A stretch of 64,000 nt of DNA. Origin: JAFNAG01 sp963739235 (GTDB lineage Bacteria; Acidobacteriota; UBA6911). The stretch's first letter is position 1. Each line of letters begins with the position of its first letter. Under the pieces are notes generated by a model that saw nothing but the letters and a program-made list of their open reading frames with translations, was not told the DNA's origin and searched no databases. Position numbers and translations under genes: made by a program. The stretch spans positions 1-64,000 of the forward strand of contig CAVTZY010000017.1 in NCBI GenBank assembly GCA_963739235.1. Reading direction: 5' to 3'. Below are positions 35,236-47,065 of the stretch, piece by piece.

Positions 35236-35946
35236 TTAACTGTCGACGGCAAGAGGAAGCTGAAGCGGCTCGGTCACAAGAATATCTGCCGCGATGGTCT
35301 GTACCCGTTCGCCGCTGCTGCGCCACCATCCGTAGAAGGTCTGCGACGATTCCCGGCATAACACGGTCATCCGATTCCATCCTGACCCTCCGGGGCCCGA
35401 GAGGCTGACCAGAACGCTGCGGGTGTCACGCCGCAATCCCTCGCGGAGACACTTTAGCGCGCTTTCTTTGGCGCTCCAGATCAGCGTGGTAATCAGCGGC
35501 TGCCGCTCAGCAGGGGCCGACGACACCAGAGCCATTTCCGTGTCACAAAGATAATCATGGATAAACACGGTATCGCGCGTTTGTACGATTTCGAGGTCAC
35601 AGCCTAAAGCGATATCGGGGGCGGCCACGGCGCAAAATCCCAGTTCGCCGCTGTGGCTGAGTGCCAGCGCGACAGGTGCGGGGCTCCCTAGCATATAGGG
35701 CTCAGGAGCGCCGTCGGCTGCGCTGCGGATTTCGATTTCCGGGTATGCCGGCGCATGCCGGCCGGTCTGGATCAAAAATGAGCGCAATGCCCTTTTCGCA
35801 GTCCACCGTCCCAGGATCCAATCGTTCCGGCGCTTAGGAAAGCGGAAGCCGGCGACACGGGCATGTTCGCCGGCAGAAAGCCAGTGCGGATCACCCGGAA
35901 GGTCGGAAAGATTTTGGATGAGATAAAAGACTGTGGCGCCCTTCAT
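35236..35946 (-). CDS. 4'-phosphopantetheinyl transferase (Sfp type)
   Basis: It transfers phosphopantetheine from CoA to carrier proteins. The 236-residue size and motifs ALSHSGELGFCAVA, GCDLEI (Mg-binding Asp/Glu) and IWSAKESALKCLREGL (WxxKEA-type) mark the Sfp/Gsp type for secondary-metabolite synthases. The N-terminal ARVAGFRFPKRRNDWILGRW is also typical. It lies 77 bp after the megasynthase gene on the same strand, so it is the likely activating enzyme, which makes the Ser-to-Thr change in all its carrier domains puzzling. Confidence 0.9.
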   Translation of the reverse strand: MKGATVFYLIQNLSDLPGDPHWLSAGEHARVAGFRFPKRRNDWILGRWTAKRALRSFLIQTGRHAPAYPEIEIRSAADGAPEPYMLGSPAPVALALSHSGELGFCAVAAPDIALGCDLEIVQTRDTVFIHDYLCDTEMALVSSAPAERQPLITTLIWSAKESALKCLREGLRRDTRSVLVSLSGPGGSGWNRMTVLCRESSQTFYGWWRSSGERVQTIAADILVTEPLQLPLAVDS

Positions 35947-36023
35947 TCAAGAACCGCAGATCCACGCAGATGAACCCAGATGCATGTTGGATCTCCTCTG
36001 GGTTCAGCTGCAGTTTGAGGCTT

Positions 36024-39000
36024 CTAACACATCGCTTTCCGGAGGGGCTCCAGCAGCGCGTCGTCGACGGGTTCCGGCAGCGCCATGGTACGGTAGCCGC
36101 TGAGCGCCAGCCATATGTTTCCCTTTTGGTCCACGACATGCGCATCAAATCCGCCATCCTCATTCGGCGTCACCACCGAGTGCAGTCTGGCCTGTTCGGT
36201 ATCGAGTGCCTTGTGAATGCTGAGCCGATCCACACGATAGGGGAGTCCCATGCGGGCCTTGGTCGCCAGTTCCCACATGCCGGCCGTCTGGAAACACAAC
36301 TCGATCAAACGTGGCGAGACCAGAGTCGACAAACTGTCCGGCTCATGATTTGCAGGTAGATGGGAGGCATACAAGCCCACCACCTCTTTGCCCGCGCGCC
36401 AGGAGCTTTCGACGACCTGGTAGGCGGGGCCATGGAAATACAAACGGTAGATGTCGGAGGCCTGCACCATGCTGCCATTGGCCGGCTTCACCACGGCCTT
36501 TTGTTTTGCAGGTCGCGATGGATCGGTCACCAGCCGCACTCTGGCCCTGAAGTGAGTGGTAACTTCCGGTTCCGACTGCCCGTGCAGCACGCGGGAGCCG
36601 ATCAGCTGGCAGTCAGCAACAATGTCGTCGCCTTCCGTTGTGAAGTCCGCTCGCAAGGTCACGGTGCGCGGCTGCGATCGGTAGAACTTGAACGGTGAAT
36701 GGAAATCCACATTTTCGATGGCAAGGATGTGCCGTTCCGGATAGAGAAGCCTCGCTGCCTCTGCCATTGCCTCGATTCCCATCACACCCGGCAGTACCGG
36801 AGTACCATTGATCTGATGGTCGTAAAGGAATGGCTGCTTGGCTGGGTCCAGCGTGGTTTCGACCCTGAGCCCGCTATATAAGCCCATGCCGACAATTTTG
36901 CCGGTCATCACACCGGGAATGGCATCGAATACGCCGGTCTTTGCCACATCGAGCCCGCCGCTCTCATCGAACTCTTTCAGCATGATGCCGAGGTTTTGAG
37001 CAACAATTACTTCCCCCCGCCCACCGGAGATCAGTTCGCGACGTACGAAAGGAATGCCGGCCTCCGGCGCGAGCATATCGATACCGGCCTGTTTCATCAC
37101 CGTCGGTATCGATCCGCGCGCTGCCATACCGATACCGCTCCAGGCGGTCCAGTCAAGCGCAATCCCGCAGGTCTTGGGCCGAGTCAAGCGGAAGTTCGAA
37201 ATGCTCTTGCATAGCAGATCATTGGCAGAGCTGTAGTCGGTCTGACCGCCATTCCCGAACCGGCCGGCGATCGAACTGAACACCACTGCAGCTCCAAGAG
37301 GCATATCCCCCAAGTTGGAAAGCAGATTGAACCAGCCATCGCTCTTGACGTTAAAGACCAACTCGAACTCGGATGGCTTTTTATCCGGGAGCAGATGGCT
37401 CACCTCCAGGCCTGCGGCATGGAGCATTACATCGATCCGACCGCTGGTGGCCGCGACCCTGTTCATGACTGCAGCAACCGCGGACGCATCCAGCAGATTG
37501 ACACAGTAGTAATGCGCGGCGCCGCCGGCTTTTTTAACGGCTTCTAAAGCGACCAGAGCCGTGCAGGAGCGCTCGAGAGCGGCCATTTCTTTTTCGACGA
37601 GCACAGGAGTGGCACGTTCGCCCCGCGCTTTCAGCCTTTCAAAAATGTCTCGCTTCAAGCCTTCCTTGTCCGTGGCAAATCGGTTAAGGTCGGCATTGGA
37701 CGGATCAGGTTCGGGCGCAAGATCGAGCAGGTGGAAGGTCCCACCTGAGGCCGCAGCGAGATCTGCAGTGATCGCCGAAACTATGCTCCCGGCAGCACCC
37801 GTCACCAAAAACACGGTTTCTTTTCCCAAGGTCATTCCAGCCGCATCCGGGCTCAGAGTTTTCTCCTCGAGGCCGATCGTCCAGCGTTGTCCCTGATGAT
37901 ACCCAATCTCGACAGCGCCCGGATCCGAGAGCGTCTCTTCGATCAACACGTCGGAGAAGGCCGAAGTCTTCCGGCTGGGTTCGAAGTCGATGGCCTTTAC
38001 TAGCGCATCGCCTTTTTCCCGTTTGAATGCTTTGGTGAATCCGGTGACGCAACCGCCGAGCGGAGCCAGGGCGCCGGCCTCGCCGTATCCATGCAACCCT
38101 CCCAGCAGCGTCGCGGAGACGAGGAACGTCCCGCGTTCACCGACATTATCAAAAAGAGCTCGCATCGCCGTGTAGAGGAGCTTCACCCGCACCCGGGTTG
38201 CCTCGCGCCAGGAAGCAAGGTTCATGGCCCGGATCTCCGCTTCCCGATCTAGTGCCGCCAGCCAATAGACGCCTTGGATCGGCCCCTGGGCTTTCCATTC
38301 CTCGATGCGTCCGGTGAGCGTATCCGCATCCGGGGCATCCCTGATAGTAAGAACCTGTACGCCAAGCCTCTCGAGCTTGCCGGCCAGCGCTTTGCCCACC
38401 CCGCGCTGATCGCACATCACGATGACCCGGCTTTTTGATGTGAGTCGCACGCCGGTTGCTTTGCAGTGCCCTAGCGCCGGGCGAAGCTTTGGGGAAGGAA
38501 CGCGGCGGGGCAGCGCAGCCGCTGCTTCCATGCTGCCCATGATGGTCTGGCTTCCGGTTTCCACCACCGCAGGTGCTGTGACAGGCGGAGCCGGTGCAGC
38601 AGGAGTGCCTTCCGGCTTCTGCGCGAGATCGGGACGGCGGTCGAACACGAACTGGATCGTGTGCTTCAGCGTCGGGAAATCCCGCAATTTCAGCGCATCG
38701 TCGCGCGGGATATCATATTCAGTGCGGATGGCTGCGAACATTTCCGCCTGCTTGACCGTGTCGATACCCAGATCCGCTTCGAGATCAAGATCGAGATCCA
38801 GCATGTCCGGCGGATAGCCGGTCTTTGCAGCGATGATCTGCAGAACCTTGTCTCGCACAGTATCCCCGGCTGACGGAGCTACCGCGACGGGTGCAGCAGC
38901 AACTGCTGCTGCGGCCACTCCGACCGCAGCTGGAACCACAACCGGCGCTGGCATTGCAGCGGGTTTGAGGTCCGGCCTGCGATCGTACACAAACTGGATG

Positions 39001-42000
39001 GTATGTTTCAGGGTCGGGAAATCCCGCAATTTGAGCGCATCGTCACGCGGGATATCGTACTCAGCACGGATGGCTGCGAACATTTCCGCCTGCTTGACCG
39101 TGTCGATGCCAAGATCCGCCTCGAGATCAAGATCCAGATCGAGCATGTCGGATGGATAGCCGGTTTTCTCGGCGATTATCTGCAATACTTTGATCTTGAC
39201 CGGTTCCTCCGCAAGGTCAGCGGAGGGAGCCGGCTGGGCTGCCGGTCCGGCAGCAACCGCAGGAGAAGCCGGAGCCGCAGGCCCAGCCGCAATCCTCGGA
39301 ACCTTCAAGTCCGGCCGGCGATCGTAGACAAACTGGATCGTGTGCCTGAGCGTCGGGAAGTCCCTCAACTTCAGGGCATCGTCGCGCGGGATATCGTACT
39401 CGGTGCGGATGGCTGCGAACATTTCAGCCTGCTTGACCGTGTCGATGCCGAGATCGGCCTCCAGATCAAGTTCCGGGTCGAGCATATCCGGCGGGTAGCC
39501 CGTCTTTTCGGCGATGATCGCCATCACTCTTTCTTTCACGGCATCTCGAACGGGCGCCGCAGCCACAGCCTGCGGTACGGAAGCAGGCGCTGCCGGTGCA
39601 GCCGGAGCAGCAGTAGCTGCAGCCTTGAGCGGAGCCTTCAAATCCGGCCGGCGATCGTAGACAAACTTTACGGCGTGGGCCAACGTTGGAAAGTCCCGCA
39701 GTTTCAGGGATTCATCGCGCGGAATGTCATACGCTGCCCGGATAGCAGCAAACATCTCCGCCTGTTTGACGGTATCGATCCCAAGGTCGGCCTCCAGATC
39801 GAGTTCCAGGTCGAGCATATCCGTCGGATAGCCGGTATTCTCCGAAATGATGCGCATTACTGCCACTTGAACCGGATCCACAGAAACTGCAGGCCCAGTC
39901 TGAGCCGGAGCCGGTGCTGCGGGAGCAGCGGCAGGCTGTGCCGGCGCAACGACGGGCTGCTGCACCACAGCCACGGGTACGAGAGGCGCCAGAACTTCCT
40001 TCACCTGGATTTGAGCCGGGGCACTCGTCGCAAGAGAGGCAGGACCTTGGTCTTTGATTCTCAATGTTCGTTGCAGCACCTCCATCTCGGGCGCTTCGTA
40101 GCCGCTGATGCGCTTCAGCCAGGCACGCCAGGCATTGGCATCGGTGACCCGGTAGGTAAAGCCCAGGGCATCAGGGCTGCGTCGCTGCCCATCCGGGGTA
40201 GGAGTCCAGCGCAAGAGCGTCATGCAGATCTGAGAGCCGAAACCGGCGCCGAGCCGCAAGGCATATTGCACCGGGTAATGCCCTCCCTTTGAGAGGTTCA
40301 GCATGCCCAGCTCAGGATCCACCTCCTTAAAGTTGGGCACGGGAGGCACAATGCCGGTCTCCAGAATTTTGACACCGACAACATCTTCAATCCCGACAGC
40401 CATCGGGTGCCCGGTCGCGCCCTTCGTGTTCGCAACCACAATCTTGTCCGCGGCATCCTTAAAGACATAGCGCAGTGCGAAAACTTCAGCCGATGCGCTG
40501 CCCCCGCGCGCCGGGGTGTAGGTTTCGTGCGAAACGAATACCGTTTGCGGCGCGATCTCGAAGCGGTTGATACCCCATCGCGATTCAGCCTCCAAGATCA
40601 GTTTTTCCATCACCTGGCAGATATGGCTGACGTCGAGACGCGTGCCGTGATAGGCGCTATTTGCCGCCACGGAGCCCAGCACCTCGCAAATAGGCGTCAA
40701 TCCGCGATCGCGCGCAGAATCCAGGCTCTCCACCACCATCGCGGAAGCGCCCATGCCGATGATCAGCCCATGGCGCCGGCGGTCAAACGGGGTCGCGGCT
40801 TCTTCCACAATTTCGTCCGTAGCCGCCGCACCCGAGGCCAGGAAGCCGGAGCCAAACCAGCCGATCAGGTTGTCCGAAGCGACGTCGTCGGCGGAAATAA
40901 TAACCACGCGGCGGCAGCGCCCGGCCTGAATCCAATCGGAGGCAATGGCCACAGCCTGCGTACCGCTGGCACAGGCGCCATTCGTGGCGGTGTTGGGCCC
41001 ACGGGCGCCGATGTATTCGGCGAACTGCGAGTGCCCCATCGAGAGCACACGGAACAGGAAGCGACGGTCGAATCGATACGGGCGGCTGTCGATATCAGCC
41101 TTCAGCTCGGCGATGCGACGGTCGAGCTCCTCGACCAAACCGTTGCCGCCGAACTTGAATGCCTTCGCCCGCAGGCTCTTCAGCTCTTCCAGACGCTCGT
41201 GGCGGATCTTGTCCCGATAGAATCCCGAAATGATCTCCTCAAAGGAATCGTAGCCCGGAAAGGCGGAAGTAAAGAGCACGCCGGTGTCGTCCCGCATGTC
41301 ATCGGGCAATCCCCATCGGTCGGGAAGCATGGTTCCCCTCGTGGTGGTTTTGTACCGCATGACCAGGGGAATGCCGGCATCGCGCAGCGCATCGATGCCT
41401 GCTGCAATCGCCAGGCGCGTGACATGGTCCAAAGCCGCGAGCCGGTCTTCGGGAAATCCGAAATCGCGTACCAGGTTGAGCTCCTTGGCCCGCGCTGCGA
41501 GTTTGATGACGTCGTCGAGGCTCTCGATAGTCTCGAACCTGCCCTCGCCAGCTTCGGTCTTGACCAGCCGAGTGATGTTTTTCTCCACCATCGCGCGGCG
41601 CTGCTCCATCGGGACCAGGTGGATGAACTGATCGCCCCGCAGAATTCGTTCGATATTGGAGTCGTCGAATACCCGCTCCACACCGGGAAGACCCAGAGAC
41701 GCCCCCGTAATGCAAATGCGCGCCGGGGCCTGTGCAGGTCTCGAACCCGAATAGACCTGAAAACTCTTCTCCAGAAAATCGGCAAACAGATGACCCAGAT
41801 GGACGTAACGATCTGCGTCCGCTGGAACGGTTGCGGGCATCGATATGGGCACGAGGGCGGCAATCGGCCCTGGCAATGACGGTCGGCTTGGTGCCGGAGC
41901 CACTTCCCGATTTTCCGCCGGGACCCGAGTGTCAGGCTTGGCTTCGATCACCGCCGGCTGTGGAACCGCTACAGTTGCCCTTCCCAGGCCGGCCGCATAC

Positions 42001-44766
42001 AGCCCGCACAAAGCCAGATTCAGGGATGCAGCCTCTCCGATTCTCGGATGATTGGTGAAGAGCGAAACCACCCCTTCACGATCGCCAAGCACATCCTCTA
42101 CAAAACCGTAAAGCACGCGCTTGGGACCCACTTCAACAAAAATCCGCGCACCCGCATCGTAGAGCGTATTCAATCCCTTGACGAACTGCACCGGCGAGGA
42201 AACCTGTTTCCCCAGCAGATCGATCATCTCAGGAACCACACCCGGCCCCATCGGGTAGAAGGTACCAGTGACGTTGGAGATGATGGGAATCGTCGGCGAC
42301 TGCAGTTTCATGCCGGATAGCACTTGAGCAAGGGATTCGCTGGCCGGAGCAACGATCTTGGTGTGGAAGGCATGGCTGACCTGGAGCTGTTGCGCCCGGT
42401 AACCGGCCGCGCGCACGGCCTCCATGGCCTTCTCCACCGACGCGGTCGCACCGCCAATCACGGCCTCTTTGGAACTGTTGATATTGGCGATGACTACGTA
42501 GCCTTCGATCGTAGCGAGGAGCTTCTCGATCTCGGCAATTGGACCGAAAACCGCCGCCATCACCCCATTGTCGTCGAGTGCGCATCGGGTCATCTCGTTG
42601 CCGCGGGCGCTGACGGATCGCAAGGCTTCTTCAAATGTTATAGCGCCGGAAGCTACCAGGGCGCCATATTCGCCCAAGCTGTGCCCCATGGCCATGTCCG
42701 GGGTAATCCCGTAGGCGCCAAGAAGGCGCAAGAGCGCAGTCTCGGTTGCCAGCACGGCCGGCTGAGTGATGGCGGTCTGTTTGAGATCCTGCTCAGCGAG
42801 CGCCAGAGCCTTTTCGTCCGCCTCATCGAGGAAAATGCAATCCGACAGTCTCTTACCCAGCAAGGGCTGCATAACACGATCCGCGGTGGCAAATGTCTCG
42901 GCGACGAGCGGCTCGCTCTCACGCATGGACCGCAGCATGTTAACGTACTGCGAACCCTGGCCAGCAAACAGGAACGCAACTTTGGATGCGGGGCCATGTC
43001 CCAAAAAGATGCCCTTGGCTCGCAACGCCTTCCAACGGCCCGTTTGATTTTCCTCCAACGCCTTCAGCGCTTTGCCGCATTTGTCGGCGAGTTCGGCGGC
43101 ATCACCGTAATCGATAGCCAGCCTAACCTGCGCCCGGAGGTCAGATTCGGCCGGAGTTGCCCATGCGGGAGCGCGGCCTGCCTCAGTCTCTTTCAGTACA
43201 GCCTTGACTCGTTCCGTGATTTCGGCTTCGGAGCCGGCGCCAATCACCATGGCGCCGCGCATCGGGGTCTTCGGCCTCCATTTTGCCGGCTCGAAACTCT
43301 GCAGCAGGCACCGATATTTGCAGTTTCGCCTCGGCAGCAATCCTGCCAGGGATGTACTCCTCAAGCACGGTATGGAAATTGGTGCCTCCAAAGCCGAACG
43401 CGCTCACCCCGGCTTGGCGTACGGCGCCTTTGCCGACCTCCCAGGGTTTCAGCTGGGTAATGACATAGAAAGGCGAGCGGCTGAAGTCGATGTCGGGATT
43501 TGGCTTATGGAAGTTGACACTCGGAGGCAACACCTTCTCGTATAGAGCAAAAAGCGCTTTCAAGATGCCGGCAGAACCTGCGCCGCCTTTGAGATGCCCG
43601 ATGTTTGACTTCACCGAACCGAGTGCAACCGAGCCGGGCGGCAGGCCGAATTCGGCAAACACCTCACTCAGGCTCTGAACCTCGACGACATCCCCGACGA
43701 CTGTCGAGGTGCCATGGCCCTCCATCAAGCCGCCCGCAGCCGGCACAACACCGGCGTTGTTCCAGGCGCGGCGCACGCAGATCTTCTGGCCGACCGGGTT
43801 GGGTGCCGTAATACCTTTACCTCTGCCGTCGCTCGATCCCCCTATTCCCCTAATCACAGCATAAATGCGGTCTCCATCGCGTTCCGCGTCGCTCAGGCGC
43901 TTGAGCAGTAAGGTGACTGCGCCTTCTCCCATGATGAAGCCGTCGGCGCCGGCGGCGTAAGGGCGTGAACCCGTTGGGGAAAGTGCGCCGATCTTGCAGA
44001 ACTTCACGAAGGTGGAGGGGCTCATATTGGCATCGATGCCGCCGGTGAGCACGGCATCGTAATCTCCCTCCACCAGCCCGCCGACTGCAGCACTGAGGGC
44101 CGCCATGGCGGAAGCACACGCCGCATCCGCGACGAAGTTGGGGCCCTTGAAATCCCAGAGCGCGGCAACGCGCCCGGCAATAATGTTGGCCAGCTCTCCT
44201 GGCATCGTGTCTTCAGTGATCTCCGGAAGGCGTTTCCCGATGCCGGCGCGCAATTCCTCGAGGATCGCTTTGCGCGCGCCTGCGGGCAAGGCGACAAATC
44301 CGGAAGTGTGGGCGAGTTGTTTGGCATAGTCGGCAAACAGGACGCGAGCGGCCGAGTAGAGGTGGGTGTCACCTGCCATGGCGTTGCCGAGGATAACCGC
44401 AGTGCGTTCCGCATCCAGCGGGCGATCCGGGTAGCCGTAATCGGCCAGCGCTTCGCGAACCGCAACGATGGCCCATTTCTGCGTCAGGTCCATAGCCTGG
44501 CTCACGCGGGGCGGGATCGGCATTTTCCACTTCAGCGGATCCCATTCCCATTCCCGCGCCCATCCCCCGATTTTCGAGTAGGTCTTGTCCGGGGCCTTCG
44601 GATCCGGATCGTAATACAACGCTGGATCCCAGCGATCAGGCTGCACTTCGGTAATGCTGTACACGCCCTCCTTAATGTTCTGCCAGAATTTCGGCGCATT
44701 GGGCGCTCCCGGTAGAACGGCTCCTACACCGACGATCGCAACTGCTTTGTGAGCCGATACTTTCAT
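36024..44766 (-). CDS. Iterative type I polyketide/fatty-acid megasynthase KS-AT-KS-ACPx4-KR-DH, one frameshift
   Basis: About 2,913 residues after joining two frames at ~43283 (CAAAATGG run). In order: KS1 (44766-43330; DAACASAMAA active Cys, GHGTSTVVGD, KSNIGHLKGG), AT (42990-42090; FAGQGSQY, GHSLGEYGAL, SHAFHT, i.e. malonyl type), a second complete KS (41770-40190; NGACASGTQA, HETYTPARGG, TKGATGHPMAVG), four tandem carrier domains (39865-38620), a ketoreductase (38460-37000; TGAAGSI, FSSIAGRFGNGGQTDYSSAN with Ser and Tyr) and a dehydratase (36880-36024; DHQINGTPVLPGV with HxxxGxxxxP; second-site Asp is Glu in LIELCFQ). Tandem carriers recall PfaA polyunsaturated fatty-acid synthases. Each carrier reads LGIDTVKQAE, with Thr at the pantetheine Ser. 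No enoyl reductase or thioesterase is present. The start ATG at 44764-44766 has GGAG upstream. An acyl-CoA dehydrogenase precedes and a PPTase follows. Confidence 0.88.
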
Positions 44767-44974
44767 TACGTTCCACTCCCTCCGGACCTTTAAAAGATTG
44801 AATGATTTGTTACCGCAGCTCAGCCTCTTCCGGAAGAGCGGCTGCAGTCGGGATAGGTGCTGCTCTGGAGCGCCAACCCGGGGGACCGTCAAGATCAGGT
44901 CCGTGTATAACTGATTAACCCTCGCAGCTGCAGGTCCCCAGTTTACCGATAACCTGCAAAAAACCGAAGATGCC

Positions 44975-46641
44975 TCAGGCGGATTTCCGCCCATATAGAA
45001 TGTCGGCGACCTGGTCCAGATCCTGAATGAGGCCGGCTTGCGCACGGTACAGCGCAGGCACGCCTAGTTTTTGCTCGAGATCAGAGACCTCTTTGTCTTG
45101 CAGTCCGGCAGATCCGACAACCCAGCGCATCCCCTCAGACGCCAGCTTTGTCGACGCTTCGCGTGCAAAAACCCGGCTCATTGCGGCCAGAGCCTCGGCA
45201 CTGTAGCGCGTGTTCCCTTTTTCGTTCAGCTTCCCTTCCGCAGCGCGGGCCGCACGCCTGGCCAAACTGCCGGCGCACTCAGCGTAAGCGATCAACTCAC
45301 CCAGACGGAAGAGAATGTGCTGATGGCGGGTCAACCGGTGGATTCTTGCGGTCTCAAGGAGTTCAGCAAGTCCATGGAGGCACCGCCCGGCAATGCCGGC
45401 GCCGATGTTCGGATGTTGTGCCTGGAGCATCTTCAATCCCTTGCGCCATCTCATGGTAATACTGCCCTCTGGTTTTCAGATGAAACTGCCAGCGATCACG
45501 GCAGATCGTCATCTCCATGATCTCAGAAGTTCCTTCATAAATCGTGGTGATACGCGCATCACGCTTGATTTTTTCTACGATGTACTCACGAGTGTAACCG
45601 TAGCCTCCAAGCGCCTGAATACTGGCGTCAGCCGCGAGATTGCCGGCCTCAGTAGCCAGGTACTTGGAGATGGCCCCCTCCGTGTTCAGGTTACCGCTGG
45701 TGCTGTCGATACGCTCGGCAGTCTCTTCGATATAGGATCGGGCGGCTTCAAGTCGCACAACGTGGGGCACGATCAGTTTATGGGTATATCCTTGCTTCTC
45801 GGAGAGCGGTGTGCCCCCCTTGGATGCGGCCCATGGAGTAAGGTATGGCACGATCAATGGCTGCACAACCGGCGCCGAGGCCAAACGCGGCAACCATCAG
45901 GCGGGTGTAGCCAAACACCAGCTGTGCCTGAATGAGACCCTGACCTTCCTGGTTCCCCAGCAAACGGTCCACGTCAACATAGACATCCTCCAGAGAAACG
46001 GTAGCGGTATTGCTGGCACGGATGCCGTGCTTATCCTCGGGCTTGCCATGTCCAAGACCGGGAGTTCCCTTCTCGACGACAAACCAGCTCGGCCCCCCCG
46101 GCGTGAGTGCAAGTATGCTGTAGAGGTCGGCGACACCGCCATTGCTGATCCACTGTTTGTTGCCATTAATCTTATAGCCGGTAACTTTGCCATCGGTCAT
46201 GACCGGCGTAGCTGTCGTCCGCAAGGCACCCAGGTCGCTTCCGGCTTCGGGCTCGGTGGCCCCGTAGGCCATTAGCAAGCCTTCGCGCGCAATGCGTGTC
46301 AGCCAGGTCTTTTTCTGCTCGTGCGTGCCGCCGAAAATAATCGGATCGCTGCCCAGGAAAGTCGCTAAAACCCCTGTGGCCAGTCCGAGGTCGATGCGCG
46401 CCATTTGTTCGCAAATCCGGTACACATCAAATGCGCCGCCTCCCATCCCCTCAAACTCCTCGGGGATAAAGAGAAGCTGGATTCCCAATTCCGCGCCGCA
46501 CATGTCGTGGACGACTTCCGCCGGGAATTCATGTGTGGCATCAAGTTCAAGCAGTTTGCTCTCCGGCAGGCGTCCGTCAGTAAAGTCGGTGATCGCCTGC
46601 AATGTCAGATCGAGAGTTTCCTTATCGAGTCCTGTATGCAT
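44975..46641 (-). CDS. Acyl-CoA dehydrogenase, two frameshifts
   Basis: FAD enzyme that introduces a 2,3 double bond into acyl-CoA. Segment 1 (46641 to ~45815) has LLMAYGATEPEAGSDLGALR, KQWISNGGVADLYSI and RAIPYSMGRIQGG. Near 45815 the frame changes and continues TPLSEKQGYTHKLIVPHVVR, NLAADASIQALGGYGYTREY and TTIYEGTSEIMEM, with the catalytic Glu in YEGT. Near 45440 it changes again to KMLQAQHPNIGAGIAGRC and a ~140-residue helical tail seen in large family members, ending at 44975. Corrected length is about 555 residues. It is 208 bp upstream of the megasynthase on the same strand and may supply or modify its acyl chain. The 424 bp upstream (to 47065) contain no gene I recognise. Confidence 0.85.
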
Positions 46642-47065
46642 AATCTTCTGGGAGCCTTTGTTTGCATCGGCGTCTGTCGTGAGACAGAGCCGCAGTCAAT
46701 GGATTTGCTTTTATCCTTCGGCGCGCATATACCCAATCAACCGCGCGACCAGGTTCAGCGCGGTTTCCAACGCCTCGCCGGATCGCCGCAATTACCATGC
46801 GCGCCTGCTATTCAAGTGTGAGCCGTGATAGAGTCACGCCCCTCATCCCGCATCGCACGGCGTGGGAATGCCTCCTCCTTCTTACAAAATGGATGATTTT
46901 CGCACAATTCGGGGAACAATAAAGGGATTTTGTTGAGAAAAATGGAACGTCAGGGTTTTGCAGGTCCACTTGGATCATCCGTATTAAACCAGCTAACATT
47001 TGATCTAGTCTACACTTATCAAAGACTTACCCTCTACTCTCGCGCATGAACAGCGGCTGTTCTCA

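Noticed and set aside
39003..43460. Long open frames on the plus strand opposite the megasynthase (39003-40292, 40407-41879, 42324-43460)
   Set aside because: They are antisense to strongly conserved KS/AT/ACP coding sequence, have no family motifs and look like GC-rich shadow frames.
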